NCBI GenBank assembly: GCA_016930995.1
Contig: JAFGFQ010000051.1
Location: 1 to 64,000 of the forward strand
DNA from: Thermoplasmatota archaeon
GTDB lineage: Archaea; Thermoplasmatota; E2; DHVEG-1
DNA length: 64,000 bases
Direction of reading: 5' to 3'
The notes below the pieces were generated by a model. It saw only the letters and a list, made by a program, of their open reading frames with translations, did not search any database and had not been told where the DNA came from. Shown here in pieces: positions 43,722 through 53,545 of this stretch (positions are counted from its first letter, which is position 1; each line of letters begins with the position of its first letter). The position numbers were made by a program, and so were the translations under genes.

Positions 43722-44847
43722 AGACGCCTGGCTGTTTCCGAACTGTTTTCTTCTCTTTTTTTCTTTGTTTCTCCTGGTAAAGTTCCTCTTTATTTTCTTC
43801 TTCCAAGCTGCCTATGAACCGACCTTTCTTTTCCATTTCACTCCCCTCTACCTCTTATCAGGAATAAGTAACATACAGCTGTTATCTCTCTCTCTGCTCC
43901 TCCTGGTCGTGGATCTTTACCTGCATCTTCGTATAAGCAAACGCCGTTTACTGTTTTCCTTTCTTCCGACCTCAGTGATGATCGCCGGTATGGGGGTTAC
44001 CATCATGTACAGTTCCTTAGATATTGCTTATATTTTCCATTATTTCGTATTTGGATGTCTTCTGATCGTAGTCCTTATCGATTATCAGTATCTGTTAAAA
44101 GGGATAGAACCCTTGGCGGTATCCCCTAAAAAAGAAACAGTACTTTTAAGGAAAATTCAACAGAAACCTGCTCACCAGAGAAAACCACTCTTCACACGGT
44201 CTGCAAAGCACACACAACAGCAACCTGTTATGACCGTCCTGCCCGAAAGTATCATTGAGCTGAAGAACGTATCAGATACGATTCTTCAAAAGATGCAACT
44301 GATCATCGATGACCTTGGAAAAAAAACCTTGCAAATCGAACGATTGGAACAAAAATTTGAAGAACAAAAGAAATTTGATTACCATCAAAAAATCGAATCG
44401 AATCACAGCGATTTCCAGGTGACCTTCCCACAAGAAACACAAGAAAGAGACCGGCATCCTGTCCAAGATATTTCGACAGAAGAAGAAATACTTTTAAAGG
44501 AAAAAATAGAAAATCATCTTGTCATTGATGAACTAAATGATATTGCTGCGGTCGTCCAGAGGGGCATTTTTAAAGAAGTGAGTAACTCCTTTGCTGGTTT
44601 TCTTGGGTATGAACGAACAGAACTGTTGCAGAAAAATTTCTTTATTTTTATCGCTCCACGTGGGTATGATGATGCAAGAAAATACTACCTTAATCGATTA
44701 AAAGGCATTACATCAAATTCCTTTCGGACGATTCTGCTTACCAAGGCAAACACCGAGATGCTTGTGGAAATTACAGTGACATCAACGATTTATAAGGGTG
44801 ACTCCGCTGAATTTCTCAGTATTAAAGTAGTAAACAACTCAATATAA
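43705..44847 (+). CDS. Multi-pass membrane protein with coiled coil and C-terminal PAS domain
   Basis: A 380-residue putative membrane sensor. The ATG at 43705 follows GGAGAGGAGG; the longer frame from 43618 lies inside the upstream gene. Residues about 10-130 contain four or five spans (CFLLFFSLFLLVKFLFIFFF, IQLLSLSLLLLVVDLYL, FVFGCLLIVVLIDY). A charged linker with a coiled coil follows (IILKNVSDT... ILQKMQLIIDDLGKKTLQI), then a PAS domain at about 275-378: VVQRGIFKEVSNSFAGFLGYERTELL and the RTILLTKANTEMLVEI strand. No kinase, HTH or methyl-accepting part follows, so any signal must pass by contact. As the last gene in an operon of surface proteins it may report on the state of that structure. 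Confidence 0.78.
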   Translation: MKKLVKDAWLFPNCFLLFFSLFLLVKFLFIFFFQAAYEPTFLFHFTPLYLLSGISNIQLLSLSLLLLVVDLYLHLRISKRRLLFSFLPTSVMIAGMGVTIMYSSLDIAYIFHYFVFGCLLIVVLIDYQYLLKGIEPLAVSPKKETVLLRKIQQKPAHQRKPLFTRSAKHTQQQPVMTVLPESIIELKNVSDTILQKMQLIIDDLGKKTLQIERLEQKFEEQKKFDYHQKIESNHSDFQVTFPQETQERDRHPVQDISTEEEILLKEKIENHLVIDELNDIAAVVQRGIFKEVSNSFAGFLGYERTELLQKNFFIFIAPRGYDDARKYYLNRLKGITSNSFRTILLTKANTEMLVEITVTSTIYKGDSAEFLSIKVVNNSI

Positions 44848-45037
44848 TGTGCACCATCCGCAACTCCTAAAAATACCTTTCATTTCCCTTTACATGCTTT
44901 AAACAACTGAACTTGAAGAATTTTTGTTGACCTTGAAAGGAGAAAATCACCTTTATTTAGCCATCGATTTGGGACCCAAATATTTAATTACTACTGAACT
45001 ATAATATAAAATACTAAAATAGGGGGTTATCAATAAA

Positions 45038-47530
45038 ATGAAGAAAATAGCAATTCTTGTTATTGTAGGAATAATACTAGGCAGTACCATTGGAGCTGTT
45101 GGAACACAAATCGACCGAAACACGCCTCAGTCATTATCAGATTATATCCAAACACCAACCTTCCAGATTACTCCAGTGAACAATGAAAGATTCGTTCTCA
45201 TCCAACTCGAAGGAACGTCAACATTCCAGACAACAGCAGGTCAACCACAACTCCCAAAGATAGTTCGCACTCTTGAGCTTCCGTTTGGAGTAACTGATAT
45301 TCGTGTCTCTGTTACACCTTCTGGTGTCACCACTTCGCACATCGACCAAGAGATAAAACCCGCTGTTCAAATGCTTCCACTTACCTCAGAATATCAAAAT
45401 GCAGCATCCTTCTCAACATTGAAAGATGAGCAAGTCTATGCAATGACAACACCCTACCCTGAGACGTGGTTTATAACATCAACCGGGGTTGGTTTGAATA
45501 AAGACCACCAACATGTCACGTTCGTCACCATTCATTATTACCCCATTCGATATACACCAGCAACAGGTACTCTTCATATCGCCACAGACGCGGACATTTC
45601 CATTACCTACTTAGAACCCAGGAATACTCCACTCCCAATTACGTCAGAATATAATCTTGTGATCATCGCTCCGAAATCTTTCGAAAACGCTCTTCAACCA
45701 CTCATCGAGCATAAAACCAATCATGGTATGCTTACGACCTTGAAAACAACAGAGGACATCTATACTCAGTTTGATGGTGTTGACAAACCAGAGAAGATTA
45801 AATATTTTATTAAATACGCGATAGAGACCTGGGGTGTTGAATATGTCCTCCTTGTCGGTGGACTGAAAAATATGGTTTTTGCAAAACCACGGGATAACGC
45901 AAACGAAGGGAGCAAAGGATGGCATGTGCCGGTTCGGTATACGAATCTTTATGATAACCCTAAATTTCCCTTAGCCTCAGAAAGCACTCTCTTTGACCCG
46001 GGTGTTCTGTCTGATTTATATTATGCTGACATTTATGAGGATGGAGGAAATTTCTCCAGTTGGGATACCAATGGTGATGGAATCTTTGCTGCTTGGGGCA
46101 AACCTGGGGTTGAAAACGATACAGGACTTGATCTGTATCCTGATGTTGCTGTCGGCAGGCTTGCCTGTGTGAGCGTTTCTGAGGTTCGTACCGTTGTTAA
46201 GAAAATCATCACTTACGAGACAACCACCTATGGGGAAGCATGGTTTAAGAAATATGTCGCTATCAGTGGTGATGGGTTCCTTGACCAAGAAGATTTAAAC
46301 TTCCAATGGGACACGACCGGTCTTCCTACAGGTATGTACACGATTTATGCCCAGAGCAGTAATCCCTCTGCAGAGTATGGACCCATTGAGATGATCAATG
46401 TCACGGTTGATAAAGCCAAAGAAACGAACATCACGTTCAACCATGATGATCATCTACGTATCAACGGATATCCTGGTCTACCCATGGCAGAGATCGTCAC
46501 TGTATCAGAAGGGAACATACTTGGTAACACAGATTTTACCTATCTTCCTGCGGACAACGAAGCGTATTGTAACGAGTTCTTCTTCTGGGCAAATGTAAGT
46601 TATCTTTCCGGTGTTCTCACCATTCGAGGAAAAAGCTACGATCCGGTTCCCTATGGGAATCTCAGTAGTGTTCATCTCTGGATAAAAAATGATGCTGATG
46701 TTGTCGTTTTTGAAGACTGGCGAAATAACACCGAGATGTATTATGAGGGAGAATATACCACCGGTGAGAAAGTCTTACTTGGTCGCGGTGGTGCGATGTA
46801 CTATATGCCTGAAGACTTTGAACGTGAAATCATCTGGACTTCCAATGGTAAATTAACTGGACAAGATGATGTTATTAATGTTTGGACGGAGGGAGCAGGT
46901 TTTGTGTTCATTTCAGGACATGGTAGTCCGAACGTCTGGGCGGATCATTACCCAGGTGTTCCAGGAAACCGCAAATATGGAAGTGTTACTGGTCTGGAAG
47001 TGACCACTATCCGTCCGTATCCACCATTCTTCAAGTTTCCCCTTTATCCTATGGATACCATACGCAACGAAGAAAAACTCCCTATTGCAGTAATTGGGGG
47101 ATGCCATAACAGTCAGTTCAATGTTTCAATGATTTACGGGCTCCTTGATGGGATGATTTACTTCTTACCAAGCTTTCCGAAATTACACATGTGGTGTTAT
47201 GGGACTATGGTGCCTGAGACCTTTAGCTGGCGGCTTATTCGAAACCCCCATGGTGGTGCGATTGCGACCATTGGAAACACCGGTCTTGGTTATGGAATGC
47301 CAGGTGTTGATCTTACGACCGGTGGTGGTGATGGATGGATCACAATCGAATTCTTCAAACAGTATGGATCTGAGGGACTCGATATCCTCGGACAGACACA
47401 CCAGCAGACAGTAACCAGCTATGTGAACACCTTTGACATGACTGATCTTGCAGCGGGTCATCCAAAATCTGTTCAGCAATGGGCTTTGCTTGGTGATCCG
47501 TCTTTGAAGATTGGTGGGTACCCATCATAA
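45038..47530 (+). CDS. Secreted C25-family (gingipain-like) cysteine peptidase
   Basis: An 830-residue exported clan CD cysteine peptidase. Signal peptide residues 1-22 (KKIAILVIVGIILGSTIGAVG). A propeptide-like N-terminal region ends near residue 200, and the C25 domain starts at YNLVIIAPKSFENALQPLIEHK. The catalytic dyad is visible as histidine in FVFISGHGSPNVW (about 629) and cysteine in IAVIGGCHNSQFN (about 689). An inserted Ig-like segment (FQWDTTGLPTGMYTIYAQ) lies between the catalytic halves. The C-terminal QQWALLGDPSLKIGG is the usual end of the domain. It should cut proteins outside the cell; specificity unknown. There is no visible sorting domain. Confidence 0.88.
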   Translation: MKKIAILVIVGIILGSTIGAVGTQIDRNTPQSLSDYIQTPTFQITPVNNERFVLIQLEGTSTFQTTAGQPQLPKIVRTLELPFGVTDIRVSVTPSGVTTSHIDQEIKPAVQMLPLTSEYQNAASFSTLKDEQVYAMTTPYPETWFITSTGVGLNKDHQHVTFVTIHYYPIRYTPATGTLHIATDADISITYLEPRNTPLPITSEYNLVIIAPKSFENALQPLIEHKTNHGMLTTLKTTEDIYTQFDGVDKPEKIKYFIKYAIETWGVEYVLLVGGLKNMVFAKPRDNANEGSKGWHVPVRYTNLYDNPKFPLASESTLFDPGVLSDLYYADIYEDGGNFSSWDTNGDGIFAAWGKPGVENDTGLDLYPDVAVGRLACVSVSEVRTVVKKIITYETTTYGEAWFKKYVAISGDGFLDQEDLNFQWDTTGLPTGMYTIYAQSSNPSAEYGPIEMINVTVDKAKETNITFNHDDHLRINGYPGLPMAEIVTVSEGNILGNTDFTYLPADNEAYCNEFFFWANVSYLSGVLTIRGKSYDPVPYGNLSSVHLWIKNDADVVVFEDWRNNTEMYYEGEYTTGEKVLLGRGGAMYYMPEDFEREIIWTSNGKLTGQDDVINVWTEGAGFVFISGHGSPNVWADHYPGVPGNRKYGSVTGLEVTTIRPYPPFFKFPLYPMDTIRNEEKLPIAVIGGCHNSQFNVSMIYGLLDGMIYFLPSFPKLHMWCYGTMVPETFSWRLIRNPHGGAIATIGNTGLGYGMPGVDLTTGGGDGWITIEFFKQYGSEGLDILGQTHQQTVTSYVNTFDMTDLAAGHPKSVQQWALLGDPSLKIGGYPS

Positions 47531-47656
47531 ACACCCCTTTTTCTTCCTTTTAAAAAAAATCCTCATTAAAGGAAGAAATATCGACAATTAGTGAACTTCA
47601 TATTAGAAATATATATAACCCCATTTGCCTATTACCTTGTGGAGGAATATAAAAAA

Positions 47657-48814
47657 ATGAAGAACAAAAAAATCATACCACTAAGTATAGCAGGTATCAT
47701 CCTTAGCGTATCGCTCTTATCTGGCTGTGTCGGACCATGGGCAGTCGATACCTATGGATGGGATCATATGAATGAAGAAGGAACCGCTGTCAGAATATGG
47801 GGACAACTCACCATCAGTGAAAGTGCTGACAACTGGGTCGAAAGCTTCGTGTGGGATACCGAGGCACATGACGACTGGCAGGATTACGCCTATTTCAGGG
47901 AAGCAGACAACCATGCAGGACTTGGACTTTTTTCCCTGAATATTTATGACCTGAGCCGAATCACCCCTATCCACTATCGTGCCGTCGGAGAATACACCAA
48001 AGGAAAAAGCCAATTCCGGTGGGGAGCAGATGTCACCATGATTCCAGGCGGCCCACGAGTCGCTACTGATAATGCTTCGGGCATCGGTTTGACACAAGCG
48101 ACATTCAAAGGGAATCTCTGGCACATGGGCGGGGCTTCCTCATGCAGCGTGTATTTCCTGTATGGAACAGATATTAACGCATTAAACCAACAGACCACCC
48201 CAGAAACCATGACCAGTACAGGACTCTTCAGCGCCACTCTCAACAGTCTTGTCACAAATACCACCTATTACTACAAGGCCGTAGCTGAAAATGACGCAGA
48301 TACCTGGTCAGGTGTCATCCTTCATGTCACACCAGGACAACCCATTCTTGTCACCAGACAAGCAGGAAGCATTGGGAAAGATCATGCGACCCTGAAAGGG
48401 GAACTCTGGAACACTGGTGGGACCACAAGCTGCAACGTCTGGTTCGTCTACAGCGATGTCGGCCCCAATCAACTGGACCAATCTACCACTCCTCAACTCA
48501 TGAACGCAACCGGTCCGTTTCAAGCATACATCGATGGTCTGAAAACATCCACGAAATACTGGTACAGAGCTCTCGCAGATAATGGAGTCGCTCAGGGAGC
48601 AGGTGACATCTTTGAATTCACAACAACACCCACAGCACAATTAGTTGATTCTGAAGATCGTTCGCAACCATATGTACCTGACACACCAGAAATACATGAA
48701 AATCTTCGCTCAAGACTACCTACACGATTCATACAATTCCTTGAACACCATCCAATACTTCTCAAACTATTGCAGCAACCACGATTTCAACGACTACTGA
48801 ACGCACTTGGATAA
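47657..48814 (+). CDS. Lipoprotein with fibronectin-III-like modules and a hydrophobic tail
   Basis: A 385-residue predicted lipoprotein. The ATG at 47657 follows GGAGGA; the frame from 47591 has no ribosome site. The N-terminus is basic, then hydrophobic, ending in a lipobox LLSGC (about residue 24). Residues 30-140 are a unique domain (WGQLTISESADNWVESFVW). Two fibronectin-III-like modules follow, each with the pattern ATFKGNLWHMGGASSCSVYF or ATLKGELWNTGGTTSCNVWF and a closing TTYYYKAVAEN or TKYWYRALADN. The C-terminus has a charged linker and the tail FLEHHPILLKLL and RFQRLLNALG. It lies between two clan CD peptidase genes on the same strand and could be a docking or substrate-binding partner. 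Confidence 0.75.
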   Translation: MKNKKIIPLSIAGIILSVSLLSGCVGPWAVDTYGWDHMNEEGTAVRIWGQLTISESADNWVESFVWDTEAHDDWQDYAYFREADNHAGLGLFSLNIYDLSRITPIHYRAVGEYTKGKSQFRWGADVTMIPGGPRVATDNASGIGLTQATFKGNLWHMGGASSCSVYFLYGTDINALNQQTTPETMTSTGLFSATLNSLVTNTTYYYKAVAENDADTWSGVILHVTPGQPILVTRQAGSIGKDHATLKGELWNTGGTTSCNVWFVYSDVGPNQLDQSTTPQLMNATGPFQAYIDGLKTSTKYWYRALADNGVAQGAGDIFEFTTTPTAQLVDSEDRSQPYVPDTPEIHENLRSRLPTRFIQFLEHHPILLKLLQQPRFQRLLNALG

Positions 48815-49131
48815 ACCTCCACTCTTTTTTCTTTTCTTTTTAGAATAAAAAAGAACACAAGATTAGAAATTTCAAAAAAGCCCTAAACCATCCTCTATGA
48901 AATAAACGTAAAAATAAAAAAAAAATGCTTAAAATCACCAGTTCGTTCAATTTTAAGTAAACAACTCTTTTATATTTTAAAAAAAGTACTTTTCTATAAA
49001 GAGAAAATGAAAGGGATTTTACCTGAGCTTCATCCCGCATGAGAGGATGACTGAGTCATTGTTTTACTCTAGAATATGAAAATCCTTTTCGTTTCTCAAA
49101 AAAGAATAAAGAGAATAATGGAGGACCATAC
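48815..49131 (+). other. 317-bp intergenic region, AT-rich, with promoter of the second peptidase
   Basis: A T-rich stretch (48825-48842) right after the lipoprotein stop is a probable terminator. A 13-bp palindrome, ATGACTGAGTCAT (49047-49059), sits about 75 bp upstream of the peptidase ATG, and TTTTATATTTTAAA-like TATA candidates lie near 48970-48984. I see no gene here: open frames on both strands are short and unsupported. Confidence 0.4.
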
Positions 49132-52100
49132 ATGAAAAATAAAACAAGAAAATTTGGGGCTGTTGTGTTCTTTGCTGTACTCTTCGGAACACTCTTCTAT
49201 GTTCCTGCAAGTTCAATGAAAGAAAACTCACCGTATATCCCCTATCAACTCAGACAAGACGGGGAATCTTACAACGATGTGTTCTGTGATTTGTGGCCAT
49301 TGATACCTGATCGGAAATACATCCTTTTTAATGAACCTGCTCCGATGACAAAGAGCGATGAGAACCCAGATGCAGGGACAAAAAGAGATGCAGGGAAAGA
49401 TTTTGTCCGTGCGACTCCCATCTATCCTGGAGAGCTTATTGATAATACCCCTGGACGAGGAAGAACCGGAGAACTATCGTCCTCCGATCAGCAGGACTGG
49501 TATTTCTTTTCCATCTGTGAGGGCCAGACTGTTGTTGTCACCCTTACTCCTCAAACAGGTTTTGATTTCGATCTTTATTTAATCGATGAAAATGAGGTTC
49601 AAATCGCCTCATCGACAAACGCAGGAAGCACCCCGGAGTCAATCACCACCATCGTAACCTATACGGGTTATCTCTACATTCAACTCCTCTACATAAGTGG
49701 CAGCGGCACCGGTGAATACGCATTTTCTGTCACGCTCACCACCCAAGATGATGCAAACAGCGGAAATGACGCATCAAACACCTTTGCATCTGCATTGCTC
49801 ATCACCCCTGGTGATTACAACGGATATCTCGATATGAGCGATCCTTATGATTTCTATAAGTTCCAAGTTGAAACGGGAAAGGGTATTCACCTGTCCTTAG
49901 AAATGCAAGACACCGCCTACTTAACCGATTTTGACCTTGCGCTCTATTCACCAACAGGTGACTTGGTCTATGAGGAGAACCAATATTATGACGACGAATT
50001 ACTCTATCCGGCTACTGAGACGGGAGAATGGAGGGTTCGGATAGATATATTCCCAGGATGGACCGATATACCAAACCCAACCGAATGGGAATATTACGCG
50101 TACGGTTCAGGAGCATATTCTCTGAGCTTAAGCATTCAAACCAGTGCTCCGACTCCCACAAAGATTCCACAGCCACAAATCAGCCCCATCGCAAAAACCT
50201 TCAAAGTAACAAACGATGCGACAAGCACCAAAGATGAATTTGGCTATCTTGCTGCAATTCCAGCAAGCAACTATCTCAAAGGGGAAACACGATTTGTCGC
50301 CCCTATAATCTACACAGGAGATGATACACCGACAAATTACTATGAAACCGATGAAGACCGCGGGACCGTTGATGACACGGCACAATATCTAATCGATGAT
50401 TGGAACACCTATCTGGCAATGCATGGAAAAACATCCACCCCCTATGATATTCCTGTTGATCCAGTCGCTGCCGCTGCGGAAATCGCACAACAGAACTGGG
50501 GGTCTTCAGACCTCGCCGTCGTTGCCGTTGATGGAAGTGGATACAACGATGAGGTAAAAACACTATTGAAACGGACAAAGACCCTTACCAGAAATGTTGA
50601 TATAGACGAGGTAGAAAATGATGACCCGAAACTCCAAGGTGAATTTGGATACATGCAGTTCATTGGGCCAAAATGGTGCGCCATAAGTGTCAATACGACA
50701 GGTATCGAAACAACAAGCGGCAGTGCCACTGGTGCTTTGCTCACCCAGGTGTTCCCGAAGTTTATCGATGTCGCTGCTGATGATTGGCCATCACCCTATG
50801 ATGGACCAGGGTACGCCGGTGATATCTACTACCCTGTGACACGCATTGGTTTTTGGTCGGCTCTCTCAACACTCTCGAACTACTCCTATGACAAAATCAC
50901 GGTAACAAAATATCAAGGGAATCGCTACCATTTCAACGTGAAAAATGAAGATTCTGTTCTTACCGCGAAGTTGGTGACGACAGAAGCATCAGACCTTCTT
51001 GTTTTCCTTGTCGACCCTGCGGGCCATATCCGTGCCCCTGATATGCCTATTTGGAACGGACCTGTCAATCCGATCCATGTCTGGAATGGACTTGAAAACC
51101 CAACGGTGAACCCCTGGCGATGCTGGAACCCAGAGCCCCATACAGAAGTAACAGCTGAAGTAATGCATCCTGAGAAAGGCTGGTGGACCGTCATCGTTGT
51201 CCCACGATACGGCGTTGGTGCATCAAAAATCAGTTACACCGTCACCGTTGATCAACGGATCGTCAATACAAAACGGGCGGATGCCGAAGTATCAGCAGCG
51301 AATGCCGCTGTCATCGCATCATTAAATCACGCGCCTCTCTTATATGTCTTGGAGGATACCATTCCTTCTTCTACCTCGGCTGCCTTGACAGCACTTGGAG
51401 TAAACAAAGTCATCTTCGTTGAAAGAGGAGACATCGGTTCAGTCAGTTTCCCTTCGGGGATTAGTTTGGAAGCTGATTTAACTACCATGGAACAGATCGT
51501 CGACCATATCAAAAGCTATGATTCTTCAGAAAATTTCATCACCATTACCTCCCTGAAAACCGGCGATGGATTCTTTGCTCCTGCTGCGTATCTCGCAGCA
51601 TACCATGGATCACCAGTCCTCCGCATCGAGGATGCCCCTGGTAACCCAGCTGCGATGGCAGATCGTATTGAGACCTGGAGGCTCTGGGAGGGTGACTACT
51701 ACCATGGGTCCCGTGCTCCCGGGCATCTCCCTGAAGCAGAAGAACCTGTCACTCAAGGATTCATACCACTCTTAAAAGCGCTGTTCAATTTCTTAAAAAC
51801 AAAGGATCCCGAAGGCTTACCACCTATTGGACTTGACGCTGATCGGTACTGGCGTGCAGAGATGTACAACGAAACCTATGAATGGATAGCAAGCAACGGT
51901 CTTGATCTCGAGGGACAAGAAGCCTATTGTTTCGTTGCACCGAGAACTGACATCTACCTGCCTTTACACTCAGTGATGATAGGAAATAAATCCTACGCGG
52001 GTCATATCCCGGGTGACACACCTGCGTACTCCTCTGCGATTATCGTTCGTAGCGTTCTGTATCCTGCGCTTATCTTCGCAAACCCAAATCGGAACACGAC

Positions 52101-52863
52101 GACCGCCCAATTGATGAATTACCCGGATGGTGAAACATGGACGTATAACAATGGAGATAGCGATACCACCTATTCAAGTCGCACAATAAAACAAACGTTC
52201 AGTTCTCATCTTCGCACCTTCGATGGTCATTGCCTCTGGGATGCTCACATACAACGAATGAACGAAGGCGTCAGCGTTTTCTATTACACAGGTCATGGAA
52301 CTGGAGGCAGTGGCATCTCTGCTCAATATTACCAGACGGAGCATTGTAACTACCCAGAGCAGACCTGGTGGGACGCCTGGCGTGGATACAGCGCATTTGA
52401 TGTCTGGCGTATGCCACGAAGCAATGGACTAAGCTGGTACAACCCAGAACCTCCCTCGTTGTATGATATCATCCAATATGACCACGTGGATGACCTAACG
52501 GAAAATCTGAGGAGTTGCGCGGTGTTTTATCAATCCTGTTCCACCGGTGACGGATACGGTCCATTGGTTTACCTTGATCATGGAGCCGTGTTGTGGTACG
52601 GGAATGCCGGATCTGGTCTTCGCCCTGAAGCCGATCTCATGGATGACATGTTTTTCATCAGTACTATGATGCATGGTGAAAACGTTGGTCAGGCGTACTC
52701 AAAAGAGGTCTGGCTCCATTATCGAGATTTCACCACTCTTCATCCGCTCTCGATGTACGGGCCATCGACACAGGAAGTCACCACGGTCCAATGTATTTAT
52801 GGAGATCCAACCTTGGTTCTCTTCAGTCCAGAGTGGAGCAATCCAACACCTGTTGACCCATAA
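49132..52863 (+). CDS. Large secreted clan CD (C25-like) peptidase with PPC and CWB2-like domains
   Basis: A 1243-residue exported protein. Signal peptide residues 1-29. Two PPC (pre-peptidase C-terminal) domains lie at about 90-205 (DQQDWYFFSICEGQTVVVTL...FDLYLIDENE) and 210-340 (DPYDFYKFQVETGKGIHLSL). A segment near 711-820 resembles a cell-wall-binding-2 repeat (AANAAVIASLNHAPLLYVLE...GVNKVIFVERGDIGSVS). The peptidase-like C-terminal part carries the histidine in FYYTGHGTGGSG (about 1053) and the cysteine in CAVFYQSCSTGDGYGP (about 1134), then AVLWYGNAGSG and VQCIYGDPTLVLF, as in gingipain relatives. Ribosome site GGAGG. Probably a surface-held endopeptidase; specificity unknown. Confidence 0.78.
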   Translation: MKNKTRKFGAVVFFAVLFGTLFYVPASSMKENSPYIPYQLRQDGESYNDVFCDLWPLIPDRKYILFNEPAPMTKSDENPDAGTKRDAGKDFVRATPIYPGELIDNTPGRGRTGELSSSDQQDWYFFSICEGQTVVVTLTPQTGFDFDLYLIDENEVQIASSTNAGSTPESITTIVTYTGYLYIQLLYISGSGTGEYAFSVTLTTQDDANSGNDASNTFASALLITPGDYNGYLDMSDPYDFYKFQVETGKGIHLSLEMQDTAYLTDFDLALYSPTGDLVYEENQYYDDELLYPATETGEWRVRIDIFPGWTDIPNPTEWEYYAYGSGAYSLSLSIQTSAPTPTKIPQPQISPIAKTFKVTNDATSTKDEFGYLAAIPASNYLKGETRFVAPIIYTGDDTPTNYYETDEDRGTVDDTAQYLIDDWNTYLAMHGKTSTPYDIPVDPVAAAAEIAQQNWGSSDLAVVAVDGSGYNDEVKTLLKRTKTLTRNVDIDEVENDDPKLQGEFGYMQFIGPKWCAISVNTTGIETTSGSATGALLTQVFPKFIDVAADDWPSPYDGPGYAGDIYYPVTRIGFWSALSTLSNYSYDKITVTKYQGNRYHFNVKNEDSVLTAKLVTTEASDLLVFLVDPAGHIRAPDMPIWNGPVNPIHVWNGLENPTVNPWRCWNPEPHTEVTAEVMHPEKGWWTVIVVPRYGVGASKISYTVTVDQRIVNTKRADAEVSAANAAVIASLNHAPLLYVLEDTIPSSTSAALTALGVNKVIFVERGDIGSVSFPSGISLEADLTTMEQIVDHIKSYDSSENFITITSLKTGDGFFAPAAYLAAYHGSPVLRIEDAPGNPAAMADRIETWRLWEGDYYHGSRAPGHLPEAEEPVTQGFIPLLKALFNFLKTKDPEGLPPIGLDADRYWRAEMYNETYEWIASNGLDLEGQEAYCFVAPRTDIYLPLHSVMIGNKSYAGHIPGDTPAYSSAIIVRSVLYPALIFANPNRNTTTAQLMNYPDGETWTYNNGDSDTTYSSRTIKQTFSSHLRTFDGHCLWDAHIQRMNEGVSVFYYTGHGTGGSGISAQYYQTEHCNYPEQTWWDAWRGYSAFDVWRMPRSNGLSWYNPEPPSLYDIIQYDHVDDLTENLRSCAVFYQSCSTGDGYGPLVYLDHGAVLWYGNAGSGLRPEADLMDDMFFISTMMHGENVGQAYSKEVWLHYRDFTTLHPLSMYGPSTQEVTTVQCIYGDPTLVLFSPEWSNPTPVDP

Positions 52864-52869
52864 TCTCCC

Positions 52870-52884
52870 CTCTCTTTTTTTTTT
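52870..52884 (+). terminator. T-rich terminator after the large peptidase gene
   Basis: A T10 run with two preceding C/T steps starts 7 nt after the stop codon, as expected for archaeal termination. Confidence 0.45.
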
Positions 52885-53053
52885 AAAAAAAATATGCTAT
52901 CTTTTTTTGTTTTAAAATTCAAAACAAACAGGATGATTTAAATGTACGGTTTATATTTAAAGGAAAATTACTTGAACCGAGATTAAATACTAAACCGTAG
53001 AAATATAGAAATTTGTTATAAAGGATTATAAGAATTATATCACAGGGGTCAAT

Positions 53054-53524
53054 ATGAACAAAGACGAATGTTGTCCAAAGTTCGATCCTACTCCGTGGGA
53101 CGGAAAACTGTTTGAATGGAACCGGAAGAAATTCATCAAGGAGAATGTTGCGACGTTCCTGCACATGCCATTGAATTTCGGCGGTGTCATGAAGAGGCTG
53201 GATGAAAAAGTACGGAATGCCTCAGCGACCACCCCTGACTATGTTTGTTTATCAGACCATACGTCGAAGTGGAACATGGATGTGTATCTCGCGGTCGACA
53301 AGGAGATTCCTGGTGCCAAGAACGCAACCTTAAGTGGTAAATTCCTCAGCAGGGTGTATGAAGGTCCTTTCCAGGATACCGGGAAATGGTGTAAGGATTT
53401 TGAACAGTTCGCAACAAGCAAAGGTGTGAAGATTACTAAATGGTACATGTGGTATACCACCTGTCCGAAATGTGCGAAAAAATATGGGAAAAATTACGTT
53501 GTGATTATCGCCCAGGTCACATAG
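53054..53524 (+). CDS. Conserved cysteine-containing protein often labelled 'hydrolase'
   Basis: A 156-residue cytosolic protein of a family found in methanogens and other anaerobes, usually named only 'hydrolase'. The conserved start CCPKFDPTPWDGKLFEWNRKKF, the middle HMPLNFGGVMKRLDEKV and the end YTTCPKCAKKYGKNYVVIIA are recognisable. The N-terminal CC and C-terminal CPKC could bind metal. The alternation of strands hints at a GyrI-like ligand-binding fold, which is a guess. Reaction unknown. ATG after AGGGGTCA. Confidence 0.7.
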   Translation: MNKDECCPKFDPTPWDGKLFEWNRKKFIKENVATFLHMPLNFGGVMKRLDEKVRNASATTPDYVCLSDHTSKWNMDVYLAVDKEIPGAKNATLSGKFLSRVYEGPFQDTGKWCKDFEQFATSKGVKITKWYMWYTTCPKCAKKYGKNYVVIIAQVT

Positions 53525-53545
53525 AAACTGCTACTGGGAAATTCT

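Noticed and set aside
48840..49040. Minus-strand open frame in the gap before the large peptidase
   Set aside because: Composition is low-complexity AT with poly-Phe/Leu, no ribosome site, and it covers the promoter of the peptidase.
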